Shown here: positions 1 through 13,744 of the stretch, piece after piece
Numbering within the stretch: position 1 is the stretch's first letter
Layout: the number at the start of each line of letters is the position of its first letter
Source of the DNA: Coniella vitis
Taxonomy: Eukaryota > Ascomycota > Sordariomycetes > Diaporthales > Schizoparmaceae
Assembly (NCBI GenBank): GCA_011317545.1
Contig: WUJK01000010.1
Span: 1,302,001 to 1,366,000, forward strand
Direction of reading: 5' to 3'
Length of the DNA: 64,000 nucleotides
Program-made: the position numbers and the translations under genes
The notes under the pieces: model-generated
Databases searched by the model: none
What the model saw: the letters and a program-made list of their open reading frames with translations, nothing else
Told to the model about the DNA's origin: nothing

Positions 1-3000
1 AAGATTGCGTGTTCGTATTTCGGGCGCGATGGGTTGGGTAAGGCGGCGTGGACGCTACCAGTAGTAAGGCTGGCAGTGTCTCGGGGCGCGGGTGGGGGAG
101 ACTGCGTGGCCCGGATATAGGTCGGCGGTCGATGGTCGGTGGTTGGTGCTTAGGCGAAGAGGCTGAGGCGGGTGCAACTTCATACGCTGCGACGACAGCG
201 ATGCGCCCCGAAGATGATCGTTCCGCAAACAGCAGCGAGCAGCAACAGGGTGATTGAATGGCCAGTCGTATCTAGCCAGGTATAGAAAGTTGATGCTGCG
301 ATATGCGACACTCAGGTGGTATGAGCCGTTTTTGTGTTCGCCTGCCGCCTGCTTGCACTTTTCGTGACCGCTGACAGACGGCAGCAAAGCCAGTACAGCG
401 GCGCAACGATGGGCAAGACGACTGCGTGCGCGGACGTGTGCGCGCGCGCGTGTGTACAACAGATATGTAAGTCCAGGCGGCGCAAATCTACCACCGCTCG
501 TCGAGAATGCGCGGCAAGCAGAGCCTAGCGTCGCGAAGTGGATGGTGCGGGTGCAGCGTGGGCTCGGGGACCAGGCTGCCGTCGGTCACCTTGAGTTGAG
601 GCTTGCAGTGGTTCGTCTGACTGTTTGGCTAGCTGGCTAGCTGGCGGCGTGGGAGGAGCACAATTGGAACGACCAGACACGGCGCGAACGAGAAATGAGG
701 GCCTGCAGCAAGCAGTGCAGCAAAAGAGCCAGGAAAAAGGGCGATGATAGAGTCGACAAGAGCGAGCCAAAGGAGCAGCCCCGGAGGAGCGCAGCGGCAG
801 CTTACAGCAGAAGGCGCGGCACGGAGCAGACGTGCGGATGAGTTCAAGGGCGATGCAGAGTGTGGAAAGTGCTGGGCAGAGAGGATCAGTAACGGCGTCC
901 AACAGGGTCAGAGGCGCCAGATAGAGCGGGGAGCGGGAATCACGAGGCTTGGAGAGGAAGGGGAGGGAAAAATCATTAAAATAAAAAATGGACAATGAAG
1001 AAAGGTGACAAAAGAGGACAGAGGACCCAAGATGCACACGAGGCCCACGCAATGTCGGATATGAATGTGCTGCACCGAGTGTCTAGGAGCAGGAGCGAGC
1101 GCGCGTGGGAGAAATCGGTACCACAGTACAATGCCACGGTACATTCCAGCGGGTAGGGCAGGGGCAGGCGCCGGGGGGTTGGGAGCAGTGGCAGCGCCGG
1201 GGTTATTATGGACCGCTGGGCGAACGCTAGGATACTTCAGAAAGAGAGAGAAAGAGAGAGCGCGCGTGGGCGGGTGCTGCGTGGGCTGGCCAGGGTTGCA
1301 GTGGGGTAGGTATGCAGGGCCAGCAAGTACTCTTGTACAGGGTACATGGCCTGAGTGATTTGCAAAAGCCAGAGTACATGGGACTAGGATACATTGGACC
1401 GTAATAAGTATAGTCTAGGATGCCACACACCACCATCCCAGTACTGGGCTTTCCTCACGTAGTGCGCCAACACAGATACTATATAGAAACAGACCAAGAC
1501 AGGGGCACCCTTTAAAGAGCCTTTGAGGGTGGTGCGCTTACAAGGCTTAAAGGACTGTATTATGGCGGCAGCGAAAGGGCAGCCGAGCTTATAGTACTAA
1601 GGACAGCCATTTCCGTGTCTGCAATCGAAGCATGAGCATATATATGGCCCCGAGCAGTGTCAACTGTATACTGTACATGTTGCACAGAAAGGGCACACAC
1701 ACAATACTCCTTTGAGATATGGCTGACGGGAGCGAAGTATGTGTGGGCTGAGGTACCTGCTACCCGTGGCGGATACTTGTTCGGCAGGTCACCGTCTTTT
1801 CATGCGCTGCATGTCGCACGGTCGGCTTCGTCTACCGGGCAGGTACTATGTACAAGGAGCAAAGCACTGAAAAGCGTAGGGCAAAAGGCTCTACTATTAT
1901 GGTACCATTTATTCTGGCTGTCTTGTCACCTGCTGCCGCGGCAAGCCCAGAGCCCCAAGTGCAAAAGCAGTATCAGTACTATGGACCACGTATCTTAGCT
2001 ACTTATACTATGTATAGGACAGTGTGCTCTTGCTTACTTGGACCGTTTCGTGAGATGAGTCTCTCGCAGCCGGGCATCCTATAGGTCGGGCCACGGAGCG
2101 CGAAAATTGACATTGCTCGAGGCGCGGCTGGAGCAAAGGAAAGGAAGACAAGGGCAGGAAAGGACGAAAAATTCAAGTATACTGGTGAAGAAGCAACATT
2201 GCGACGCGCTAGTCGCTAGTGAAGGGGTGGGTACTCCTACCCTGCTAATACAACAAGGGCTCCATTCTCCATTCTCATCGAGATGAGTATACATAGTACA
2301 GTGACACTAGGTAGAAGTACATGGGTGGTGGGCCCTGGTCCGCCGCCCGACGACGCTGTCAAACGGACGCTCACCCGCCACACCAGACCAAGCCACAGAC
2401 GACAGCCGTGGTGATTGATAGTGCTGCAAACTGACGGCTGCATGCGTATGGGACGGGGTACACCTAGACTCTCTCGTATTGTGTGATGGTAGATGGTAGG
2501 GACTTGACGGACGCCGCACCCAGACACGACCAAAGTCTAGGTAAAAACTATGTGCGATCAGGGGCACCGTCACTGGAATGCTCTGCACGCCGTGGGCTGC
2601 CTCCACTGCTTCTCTCTCAATCCCGTCAATTTGCAGTCATGAGCCTCGAATGGGTTGGTCTGGATGTCTGCTGCACCACCCGCCACAGTCTAGTCCTCTT
2701 CCCCGAGTCCTGTAGCCCCCTTTCTCACCCTCTCTGCCGATGCCGAACAGCCAAGTATAGATCGTCGTGTGGCGGTGCACTGGCCTTTCGGGAGTGGTTG
2801 CATCGGGGAGCCAGCCGACGTGCGTTACATAGACAACTCTAATCTATTGCATAGAATGTACATGAATACCATGTACGCATACAGCCTACTATCATAGTAC
2901 ACATCCTGGGACAGCGATATGTACAGGAGGATCCTCCTACATATACATACATACGCATGTGCAAGCACTCAGCTCGGTCCAGAGTACTGTACATCTGCCG

Positions 3001-6000
3001 GCGTGTCGATCAATCCCAACAAGGCAATCAAGCCAGGCCTACAAACGACGTCTGTCCGGACCATGATTGGCCTCACAGCCGCAAGCGAGAAGCCAATTCT
3101 CGTGGAGTCTTTCGGTTGTTTCTTCTGTCTCTTTTTCTGAAATTCTCCGCAGCTTTCCGCACCGGGCGTGGCAGCAGCCAGCCCATCAAGGCCCCCCTTC
3201 GAGGTTGAACAGGCTGTACAAATGAATACATACCATAGTACACAATTATGTTGTGTACGTGCAGGATATTCAATCACTATTCTGTGGCTTTCCATACAAA
3301 ACAGCAAGTCCTCGCGGGCTTGTTCTGGGAGGCCTGTGGCTTGCGCGGCCCCGGTCGATGCTCTGTTTGCCACACTCCGCCACAAACCACCCGCGCCCAC
3401 CCCTCTCATCCTCCCTTTTCTTTTTGTTGCTAAAAGTCCAGCTAGCTTCTCGGTCCTTTGCCCGGCCGTTTTCCGGGATGATGGGCTTTTCTTCTCTGCC
3501 ACTCGGCGGCACCCATCCAGCTTTGGCACTCAAATACCCCCTTGATGTCGACCATGGGCAAGCACTGCATGTAGCAGAAAATGCCATTCGAATATCAGTG
3601 TCGGGTCGCCAGGACGTGGCAAGCACATTGACTGGATTGTGGCACCAAAAACGCGTTGATAACCTCCAAGACCGCGCTGCTAAATGTGCGTGTCTGACTT
3701 TCTGAGTGTGTATATGGTAAAGAGTGGCGCAGTAGCATAGTCGGGCTTGTCTTCCTCTAACTTTTAGCTTGCACGTCCAACTGTGAGGCTCCAGAGCATT
3801 GAGTGTGAATAGATGACCCTGCATTGCTGGTACATAGTATGCACATTGCATACTATGTACCCAGAAACGTTAAGCGGGCCAAAGCTCTGCACAATAGACC
3901 GGCCAGGCCAGCGGAGCAACACCCGCCGTCACAAAATAGCGGCATTCCTGCGACGCATGATGGATAATTTGCCAAAGCCAGTTGAAGAGCTAGGCCTTGC
4001 TAGGAGATGAAGCCCGTCCCCACTGGGCTTGATATGAACGCTTAGTGCCGCTTCTCTTTCTTTTTCCTTTTTTGTTTTTTTCCTTCAAGTTGGTCCTCCT
4101 TAACCGTATGTTAGGGCCAAGAGAAGGGGGTCGACTTAACGGCAAGCTAAAGCTGGCAGGGCTGGGCCGCTAAACGGACTATCCATTACACAGACGAACC
4201 TTCATTTCGAACCTGCCGGAGCAATGGTTTCATCGTTGCATATCCTTCCAATGTTGACCCTTCCAACAGCAGCATAGGGTACATCAAGACAGGGCGTCTT
4301 TGGTTCTGTTCAAAAGTAGTAAAAGCATATACCGCGACTCTTCTAGGGACCACTCCCAAGGACTGTATGTGCCAGTTATTTGTAAATAGCACTGTATTGC
4401 TGCACTGTATTGGCGGCTTTCCACGTGGCCTGTAACGGTACACATCACATACATAGTAGTAATTATCCATATGATTACAGCGCTGCCAGAGCACCTTAGA
4501 TCATAGCATATGAGTAGTAGTGCGCTGACGGACCGCGCGCCTCATTTCGGATATAAAGCTTCGTCGAAGAAGGATCGCTTGTGTGTGAATGGTCCATCAG
4601 CCACACGTAGCGAAGCCGCCGATTGCAGCCCACATAGCCGATGGGCTCAAGGCTGCTACATAGGAATCCCAGTGACACGATGCCCAAAGTGAAGACGTTT
4701 CGCTGAAAAATGTTACTTCTCTCCTCCTTTTCGGTCCGCAACGGGCGGCGGTCTGAGCAGCGCAAGGATGGGTCGTCGGCGACAGCGGGCGCATCAAGTC
4801 ACGTTTATGCGACGTGGTAAACGTTGACGAGCCGATTTTCGCGGTGCCTGTGACGTCACTGCCAGCCAGTCAGTGTGTTTCATCTTCTCTTTGAGAGCGG
4901 AAATGCGTGTCGTGAGCATTTGGGCATGGTGTGATGTCGCGTTTGGGTGGAGAGACGGTGCAGAAAACAGCGGAGCCGGTGGGTCTTCTGGGCGGGGCTT
5001 CCAGAGACGCGCTCGAACATTGGGCGAAGTTCGGGTCGGGCAGACTTTTGAGTATAGCATAGTATTGTAGTACTGTGAAACGTACTGTGAGCAAGTACGT
5101 CCCACAGTACAAGGCAAAAGCCCAAGAAAGGTTCGCTACCGACATCTCCGCGGTGGAGAAGCAGCCAGGATTGGAATTGTACAAATGCCATAAACGCTGC
5201 TGGATGCGCTTCAAAGAAAAAAGAATTTGTGTCTTCTTCATGATGTGCGTGCCGATAACATTATACTGTATGATGTATTGACCCGCCATTCCCCTCCATA
5301 CGTTGTCTCTATGTATATTCTTACAATACCCATAGTGTGTAATCTTCTCTTCTCCGTTTGCCTGTGTTGTCCGTCGCTGGTTTGAGTCCCGCCAGAGTCT
5401 TGGCGGGGTCGGCAACTGCCTTTTTACACACTATTTGCAACAATTTCATAAGCTTACCATGTGGTATGGAGCCAATTCGCGGCAGAATGATATCATCGAA
5501 TCTTTATTTGGCTGGCTTTCTTATGCTCTGGTAACATAAAAAAAAAACTTTCTTTGTGCACGTGCGTGCTTTACTCGGCCTTCAGGGGCCTTCTTTTCTA
5601 CCCGCAAGTCCGCATAACCGTGTCTTTGGTAGAAGTCAGTGTCGCAAGCCGCGTTCTATTAGCGTGCGGGCGCTCATAAATGGCTTGCTACGATGTCCGA
5701 TGCACACCTGGTACTCGTGAAGAGCAAGTACATGTGTACCTATGTACGTATACATTGTATAGTACTGGTTGAAGCGTTTCCGCAAAATTTGAGCACGAAA
5801 CACATCCAATCAGGAGGAAGGGGGCATTGCATATATTGCTGACTCGTGAAAAGAGGAAGCAAAAAAGGGAAGGAAAAAAAGTACAATGTCCACGCGGCCC
5901 CGGTCGTCGTCCATAGCAGTACTATGTACTAGCCAGCTTGGGTGAGGCTGATGCCGTCAAATTTGCCAGGCTAGTATAGTTCACAATGTCGTCATTACGG

Positions 6001-6600
6001 AGCCGTACGCCATGGCCAGGTGCCCCTTCTCCCCATGTTGTCCCCTCCAACTGTTGCCAAAAAATCCACATTAGCCAATCAGCCAATCAAACAGCTGCCG
6101 CCAAAGGCAGGGCCGTTGCATTGCGGGGGGGAGGTCTCAGTCAGACATGACACAGAACCGCCCAATCAGCGATGGCACGGCAGTAGGCTGGACCGATCGA
6201 GCCAGCCAACACCAGAGAAAAGTAGTAGAATGCCTTATCCCATATCATGTCAGTAATTACTTGTACTTAATAGTATGATGCTTTCGTTCTTTGGAGAATG
6301 ACGGTCTATTGGTCGCAGGAAGGTACACACGGACACATTGGCTCCGAGTCTCGGGTAGCGACTCCAGATCCGATCCCCATGCCCGGCCCGCAGCGATCGT
6401 TCAAGGCCGGGCCTCGGAGCCCATGGCGCTTCACCCGCTGCCAGCTGCCAAAATAGAATAGGGGTACAGCCCGTCACTCGAAGGCTCATGCTATTAAGTA
6501 CGTGGTATTCGTTGACTTAGTCATTTTTGTTCGTCAACATGCTGTAAGAGCCATCACGGATAGTAGGATGTTTCTGGCTTAGGGCTGCAAATATTGACCA
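1..6600. other. Gene-free GC-richer intergenic half
   Basis: I see no supportable gene here. Open frames on both strands are short, overlap each other in shadow frames, are low-complexity or Arg/Ser/Pro-rich, and match no family I know. The stretch contains GA-rich and GT/CA-rich simple sequence (for example a GA tract near 1241-1262 followed by GCGCGCG), CTAGCTGG repeats near 627-645, and many TACATAGT/ACTATGTA octamers (1845, 2007, 2290, 3831, 3852, 4450, 5921). It could be promoter or UTR sequence of a gene left of the window, a long non-coding transcript, or a decayed region. Confidence 0.5.
3829..3861. repeat. Perfect 14-bp inverted repeat, 5-base loop
   Basis: The left arm at 3829-3842 (GGTACATAGTATGC) and the right arm at 3848-3861 (GCATACTATGTACC) are exact reverse complements around the loop ACATT. 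Each arm contains one copy of the octamer scattered through the intergenic sequence of this window. The function is unknown. It could fold as a hairpin or serve as a dimeric protein site. Confidence 0.85.
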
Positions 6601-9600
6601 GAATACATAGTATTAGCCGTTGGTGGGTTGTGGGAAAGGTCCCGTTGACCCGGTCTCGAAAAGGTATTTCCGCCAGGGTGCAGCCGCACCTCCAAAATAA
6701 CTACAATACTGCCACCTTGGGATTTGCGCCCTCATTTCGTATTGTGCATGCTACTACGATACAAGGCACTTATATATAGGCAGAAAAAAACACCATCAAA
6801 AGCGTTGCTCAAAAAAGCTTCAAAGTTGGGATGCTGCTCATCCCTGCCCACCAGCGCTCGCCGATCCTTTTCTAGTCCACCCGCGAAACGTCCATTTTAG
6901 CCAAGTCCAGTCTCCAGTTCCTCTACAATTCTCCAAGCAGAAATCTTTGTTTTGTTCAAGCAACTGAATTTGCGGCGCAACCGGGGTGATGAGCCGTTCT
7001 CTCTTGGGGTAGAGAGCTTGAGTCTTGCCCTGCTGATGTTTTCACGATTTCCCCCACACCGAGGTAGCAGTGACCCCGAATATGGAAGATTGCATTGCTT
7101 AATAGGTCGTGGCACTATGAACCAGGTTCATGCGTACCTGCAGTAGCTATATTGCTATGTAGGGCATCGACCGTTATGCTATCCCACACTGAGCCCAGGC
7201 TAGAATGCCTATTTCGCGATTTTGCGCTTCGAAGAAGCTAGCCATCACGACACTGCTGTGTTGAGTTCCCTAGGAAGCAATGCAAAGGTTTTGGCAATGC
7301 AATTGCGAAGGGTTGTCTAATTGTCAGTTCAGTATCAGCACTTGGGCCGAATTTCATGTTATAGACCAGAGTATGCAGGATCACGAGAACAAACAAAGTA
7401 GAAATGGGTAGGTGGCAGGCGGAAGAGAATGCTGTCAAGTACACCCTGCAAAATAGCCACAGCTTGTACTATAGCACTTCAAGCTGCAATAATTGCGTTC
7501 TCGATATGATACAAGCCACCGCTATCCATTTTAGACTGCTTTTTGCGGATAACTTTTCTCCGTTGTGATCAAGTAATGAGACTGTACACGGTTGGGAGAT
7601 GCGTCAAGCGGAAGGGAATGCACTACCGTAGGTATACTTGGGACTGGTAAGTGATCTGAGAATGCGAAAGAATGGCGGTGCAGCGAGAATACATATTCGG
7701 ATTCTGAGGTAAGTATGCCAATCTACTATATAATTCATAAACCCATACATATATAGCGAATAGAATCTTGACAATTTCATCGTTCTTAGTGCTAAACAGC
7801 TGTGAGCATGGATATGTGGTTAAGAGATCGATTAAAACCAAAGTTCGACATTGAGATGCCCATTAGGTAGCTAGATGTCTTCGAAGCCCACCATCCTTTG
7901 CTCATAAAATCGCAATCTTATTTGATGCGCTGTGTATGTTGCGGGTAGAAGATCTTGGTCAAGTTCAACGTCCTATGGAGTAACATTGACTTTGCAAGCT
8001 GAAATACTAGAGAACACTATAGACTGTTTTGATCGATATCGAAATCCTTCCTCGTCGATTGTATACATCGGTTTAGGCATATGCCTCTACTTATCCCGTC
8101 ATGATACGTTGGTGTAATGGAATATAACTGACATGTCGAATCCAGCCACCATTTTATGTTCCCCGGTGTACATGAATATGGCATGCCTAAAACCATGCAA
8201 GGGATGAGCATATAGAGCTTCCTAGGTTCGTACGAAGAAGAATAGTTACGGTGATATGCTTTGGAGGCTGAGTCTACGAGACAACTTGAATGGCTCGCTA
8301 CGCTAGAAACTAATAGCTATAGCTTTTGAACATTGGGAGCTACATGAATTATGAAATGGAAGAATGCGGTATTGAAGCGGTACAGAACATGGACGGTTTC
8401 CATGGTGACCAACAATCCAGACTGTAATAACCCGTTCGTTATTGTGGGACAACCAACGCTTGGTAAAAACCATCTACAAAACGCGAACCATGGCCAAATA
8501 TTCTCTTACACGACAGGAACCGCCATAAGTAGCCTCAAGTTTCATAGAGCCGGCGCGCTATTCATGGATCGTTGCCTATTTCAACACACAGCAGCACAGT
8601 CATGTCTGAATGGTCACACACCTACAAACCTCAAGGGAAAAGAACAACAAAGGTGTTTATGTTCCAGGTCAAGTATTGACTAGTACTCGCATCATCACCA
8701 TGAGATTATACGAAAATAGACCAGCCAATGCCGTGGCGATCAAGGGAGCATTATCAGGGGATCAATCTTATGAACTTTCAACCACCTCAGTCAGTCTTGA
8801 TCTCAAGTGACAAGTATGGGTATTGTGCGCGTCGCTAAACCACTCTAAGCTCTGTCTGCACCAGGTAGAGCCACAGGAGCTATGTTACGCTTTATTAAAT
8901 ACACGCGCGCCCGACTACCATCTATTCATATGAAAGGTTAGGAGAATAGACTTTGATTCGGCTCGCCTTTCAATATAGTAGAGCATAAAGCCCTAAGTCG
9001 ATAAATTAATGCCAACGTAATACTTCACAAAGCCTGGTTAACCCTTTGCAATAGTCCAATGCAGAATCATAATACAGTCCTATTCAAGTTGCCACGGGTT
9101 GTGCTAAATTACGGCCGCCTCTTGATTGTGCTGGCAAAGACAGTAGTAGAAGGATGATTGTTTTAGGGGAGTGTCCTAGCATTAACAGCAAGTGAGCCGG
9201 CCAGCTTTCGGTAAGACAGATTCACCACCCACCACACACGATCATGTGTGTTCATTGGTCTGTGAGCGATCAAAACCAGCAGCAGTATACACCAGAAATC
9301 AGAATATAACCCAATATAGATCTCATGGAGTAACGACTTTGCGATTCCATTGAAAGGCATGCTCTTAACAGTGGAGGGTCGTAAATCCATAGCTAGAATG
9401 ATGATAGATAAACAGATATAGGGAAATAGCTGTCCTTCTACTACCAGGAACTAATATCTCGGTATGGCCTTAACACTCTGCTCGTCTGGTAGTGGAATTA
9501 CAGCAGCGCTTGTTGGATAACACCCCAGGACCAAAAGCCAAGTTTAACCTGACATCCCTAAATTTAGTCTCAAGAAGACATCAATATGTACTACGCACGA

Positions 9601-10550
9601 GGGTAGAGAGCCTGTGCTTGCAAACTCCAATTGCGTGGCTGGGGCGTGGTTAAGACAAGCTCTAAGTATATCTTGAGATATTTACACCGTAAATAACGGG
9701 AAGAGAAGTACATTTCGACCGGTTGTTCAATGCAACTTCTGAGACTTTTGGTAGCAGCACACCTGAATGCTCAAATCTGGCTACAGAATACCACTTCCAT
9801 CCCAGACGAACTCCCAATCCTAGCAGACAGATACCGCACTTACTATCTGCCACAGCACGCTGTAGCGATACATCTACTTCATGGATTCTTCATTCTTGTT
9901 TAACTTGGCCACTCTATCATGCGATATCAAGTAATGGGCAATCGCATAGCACGGGCTGCTCACAGACAGTATGTGGGAAGGCTAATCTTGGTTACTGGGC
10001 AAATGAGTTCAAGTTGTGACAACGACACTAATTTATTGTAACAAGGTCAGTATTAGAAGCCCGGAAAGTCGAAAAATATACTACAACCGTAGCTGTGGCA
10101 AGCATGGCAAACATCCACGTATCCAGGTCCTTGCTTATAGAGGTTCCTGAGAAGCAAAACCCGGTCGGCCTTAAGCATCAAAATTATTCTTTCGATAGTA
10201 CCTACAAGTACACTAGAGATCAAACAACACATCAAAATTACCGGTACTGTATGCAAGTCGGACACCGTTCACTGGCGCGAATATAATCATGCCGTTCGTA
10301 ACAGAGGGGAGCCTCGAGACGTGAACGATTGGATGATACTACGAGACGTCAGGTTGAGGTTGAGCCCTGCCCAAAGAAGTGTGACTCGTGCAGGATTGAT
10401 TGGCCCACGGAGAGGCACTGGTGTTTGCGTCATGTGCAGCGAGGCTGCACCAATTAGTGTAGATGACCTCAATGAGAAGGTCATTGCTCCTTCCAAAACT
10501 TTTTGGCGGGAGTGACTTGGTGAACGGGTAGGTCAGTTGGGGCTTTTGGG
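6601..10550. other. Gene-free, more AT-rich intergenic half
   Basis: No gene is supportable. Composition is visibly lower in GC than the flanks: the line 7441-7500 counts 26 G+C of 60. No frame exceeds about 110 codons and none resembles a known family, and I find no terminal repeats or transposase/reverse-transcriptase motifs. A repeat decayed by RIP or an old pseudogene region is possible but not shown. Confidence 0.4.
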
Positions 10551-11254
10551 TCTTGTGTCAAGTGCCCCTACAGCCCTTCTGGTTTGCGCCTTCTTATATG
10601 CTCTCCCCCCCTTTCCATACTATGGTACTGCAAGTCAAACCCTGCTATCTCTCTTATCTGTCGCAGCAGATTACAGCGCCACGAGAGCACTCACGCTAAG
10701 CAAGTAGTACTGCGATAGTTTGTGCGTAAAACACCCAAGACCCTCACCAGCGACTGGTCCCGCTCCGCTCCCGTTGAACGTGCACTCTTAACTTCCGCCT
10801 CAAGACTGCACAGATCCAAAATCTCCTATCTGCAGCGCCGGCGGTTGCCCTCAGAGATCAAATATTCACAAAGAAGCAGCAGAACATCCGCTGACCTACT
10901 ATTGATCGTCCTTCGCAGACTCCTATACACCGTCCCGCTTGGTGTCCTTTCCCTGCGACCAGACGAGACAGACCAGCTTCGCGACATTCGTCTCGACTTC
11001 AGGCCCCCTTTCAACCCCAACCGTGGACGCCCGTCCCAACTCCTTGACCTGCACCCTGTTGCACTCGACTCTCCTGGATCAGCCTCGACCCTATACCTCG
11101 ACGTGTCATACTCCCAATAAGACCTCCCATTTTTAACCATCATACCTCCTCGCTAGAGATAGAACCATAGTCGCGACCAAGGTTATCTATTTTATCGGCA
11201 GCGTAATCACTACCGACCGGGTAGTCTAGACTATCGCCACCACAATCAAGCAAC
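10551..11254 (+). promoter_or_regulatory. Probable promoter and leader of the Kes1-like gene
   Basis: This 700-base stretch directly precedes the oxysterol-binding protein start. It has a C/T-rich block near 10600-10616 and further pyrimidine-rich sequence towards the ATG, as is common in fungal leaders. No TATA or CCAAT element stands out, and the limits are inferred from the gene position only. Confidence 0.35.
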
Positions 11255-12891
11255 ATGTCATCTACTTCGGCGCCGCCCGCAACGGTAGACGCTAGTCCCG
11301 AGGAGAACCACAGCGACAGCTCCAAGCTACGCATCTTCATTGGCATTCTCAAGAAGTTCGTGACCCTCCCCGCCATCAAGGCTACCGTGTGCCTCCTGCC
11401 ATCGCCCAACTGCTGGAAGCTTTTTGCTGACGCTTGCTCCCCGCTTCAGGTTCATTGGAGTTGCCGATCTTGCCTCTGTCCGTTTTTCTCTACCCTCCCA
11501 ACTGCTCGAGCCCACCCCGAACCTCGAATACTGGAACTACCTCGATGCTCCAAACGCATTCGTCGCTATCGGCACCTCTGATGATGCCTTGGACCGTATG
11601 CTTGAAGTCTTGCGATTCTGGTTCACAAAAGACTTGAAATACGCAAAGGGAAAGCCCTGCAAGCCCTACAACTCTTGCCTCGGTGAATTCTTCAGGGTAT
11701 GTATAGTCTATCAAACACTTTTCCCAAGTAAAATCGCAGTAAGAGCGCTAACGTAAAGTATACTATAGTGCAATTGGGACACGGAAGACAGCGCGCCCAA
11801 GATCAACACGAGAGAGCTCCTTGTCGCCAACAGTACTCCTGGGAGTGGCGCTTCTAGTATCAAGTCTGGAAAGCTTGCCATCCCGGCTGGACTTGGATCT
11901 GGTGACTCGAGAGCAGCGTCAACCGTGTCCGTTCCGCAGACAGCCAAGAATCCGAGTGCTTCACCTATACGCGTCTCGTACCTGACCGAGCAAACATCCC
12001 ACCACCCACCTGTCAGCGCATTTTGGGTCGATTGCCCTGAAAAGGGCCTCTACGCACGTGGATTTGATCAAATCAGTGCTAAGTTTACGGGAACGTCCAT
12101 CAAGGTGAGCCCTGGCGAGCATAATCTGGGCATTTTTATCACCTTGGAGAAGCGGAACAATGAAACGTACCGGCTGGAGCATCCTGCTGCCCACTTGGGT
12201 GGCATCTTCCGTGGTACACTAAGTGTTAGCGTTGGTGATTCGGCGTACATTACTTGCCCAGACACGAAGCTGAAGGCGATCCTGAACTACTATGATGAGG
12301 GCTGGCTGAGGGGTTCGACCAATAAAATGGAAGGCATTATCTTCAGATACGACCCCAACAATGATGACAAGGTCAGGATCAAGGATGTTCCAGAAGAGGA
12401 CATTCTGGTGAGGTTGAGTGGCCCATGGAAGGAGAAGATCCAGTTCACACTTGGACCAAAGCCATTTGTAAGTTTTCGTGCTCACACTTGCGCTCGACTA
12501 GAATTCACGTTGCTGACGGTGTTTCCAGGACTCTCATCCCCAAGACAAGCGCACTACGATCATCGATATTGCGCCACTCAGCGTTGCTCCCAAGTCTCTT
12601 CCGCCAATAGAAAAGCAACTTCCTAACGAGTCGCTGAGATTCTGGGGCGGCGTCACGGATGCTATCATGGCTAAGCAGTTCTCCAAGGCAACCACCATCA
12701 AGCAGGAACTCGAGGAAGCTCAACGAGAGAAGGCCAGGGAACGGGAAAAGACAGGCGCCGTTTTTCAACCCGTCTTCTTCGAGCAAGTGACTGGCAACGA
12801 CGGAAAACCAGATCTGACCGAAAAGGGTCGAGAAGTACTGCGAAGGGCGCAGAAAGAAGAATGGGATTTAGAGGGTGTTCTTATCCCCTAA
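11255..12891 (+). CDS. KES1: Oxysterol-binding protein, Kes1/Osh4-type
   Basis: Short-form OSBP-related lipid-transfer protein, expected to exchange sterol and PI4P between ER/plasma membrane and Golgi. Four exons fit: 11255-11355, 11450-11696, 11769-12467 and 12529-12891, giving 469 aa, close to the usual 430-480. The family signature EQTSHHPPVSAF sits near residue 195, and the PI4P-contacting double His is intact. There is no PH or ankyrin domain, as expected for the short class. The C-terminus is charged and helical, ending GVLIP. The first intron uses a GTTCGT donor; I chose it because it alone restores the conserved KKFIGVAD junction. A GTGCCT donor at 11389 also keeps frame but inserts extra residues. 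Introns 2 and 3 have GTATGT and GTAAGT donors. Its 3' end faces the eIF2A gene. Confidence 0.95.
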
Positions 12892-13744
12892 AGTATACAG
12901 AAGAAATACTCTTTGGAGGTCAAGTCATGGACACTTTATAGATTTTTGATTTGATTATCTGGCACGACTTGATCGTCTTTTCCAGACTTTGAATTCGCTC
13001 ACTCTTTAGTTCTCTTTCCTTCTTTTCTTTTTTCGACACTGCATAGCTCTGGCCGGGAAGGGGGGCATTTGTTTTTACATACAACAGTCATAAATTCTTT
13101 GTGCAATCGCTTACTGATTGTTTACGGGCTCGGTGTGTATACAGCCTCCTGCAGGTGGCCCTGTGAGCCTATATATGCACATACAAACCGACCCTGATCG
13201 GCGTTCTGGCTAGAGGTTCTGGTTTCAGTCATCTTGGCAATAAATTGAGTCTCGCATATCTTGTGCTCCTCTGTTTCATGGGTGATTACTAGATAGCGTG
13301 TCAATAGCGAGGGCAATGCTCCTTATGTCCCAAGGCCGTTCACATGGTTGCCATCCCTTGTCGTTGCCCCAAGGGCTTACCGACTCAAGTTCAAGATGTG
13401 AGCAAAAAGGTCTCGAGCAGGATCAAACTGCAGGGCCTCACGACATCACCTTCAGCTTCTCAGCATGGGAACATCTCTATCGCAGAATGCATATTGCTTA
13501 AGGTATTTGTCCCTACATATTTATTTTATGCAAGTTACTTTTTTCGTGGTGGTGGCTCTACCTGCAGGAAACCCGCATTTCAATCCCAGTCCATACCATA
13601 CGTGTGCCCAATGTCTGTCCACTATCTGCAACATATCTGCAGCGTTTTCGACAACCATGTCTATTCTTCAATCTTGCTATGAAATCACGCTCAGTTGTTC
13701 CCGGAAGTCTCATGCTTATGCAAGTTGAGGACGTGACCGAACGC
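12892..13744. other. Convergent 3' intergenic region
   Basis: This lies between the stop codons of the Kes1-like gene and the eIF2A gene, so it should hold both 3' UTRs. It is T-rich just after 13000. I see no further gene or repeat. Confidence 0.5.

Noticed and set aside
525..1052. 175-codon minus-strand frame
   Set aside because: Ser/Leu/Arg/Cys-rich, several overlapping frames of similar length on both strands, no domain; GC-rich sequence gives long chance frames.
2969..3851. Overlapping frames of 150-193 codons on both strands
   Set aside because: They shadow each other and contain no conserved motif, and no splice joining improves them.
5376..5400. tRNA T-arm-like GGTTTGAGTCCC
   Set aside because: No matching acceptor stem, anticodon arm or A box nearby; T-stem pairing is poor.
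4870..5415. 181-codon minus-strand frame
   Set aside because: Low similarity to anything known, competing frames in the same place, and AT-rich end with no gene-like codon pattern.
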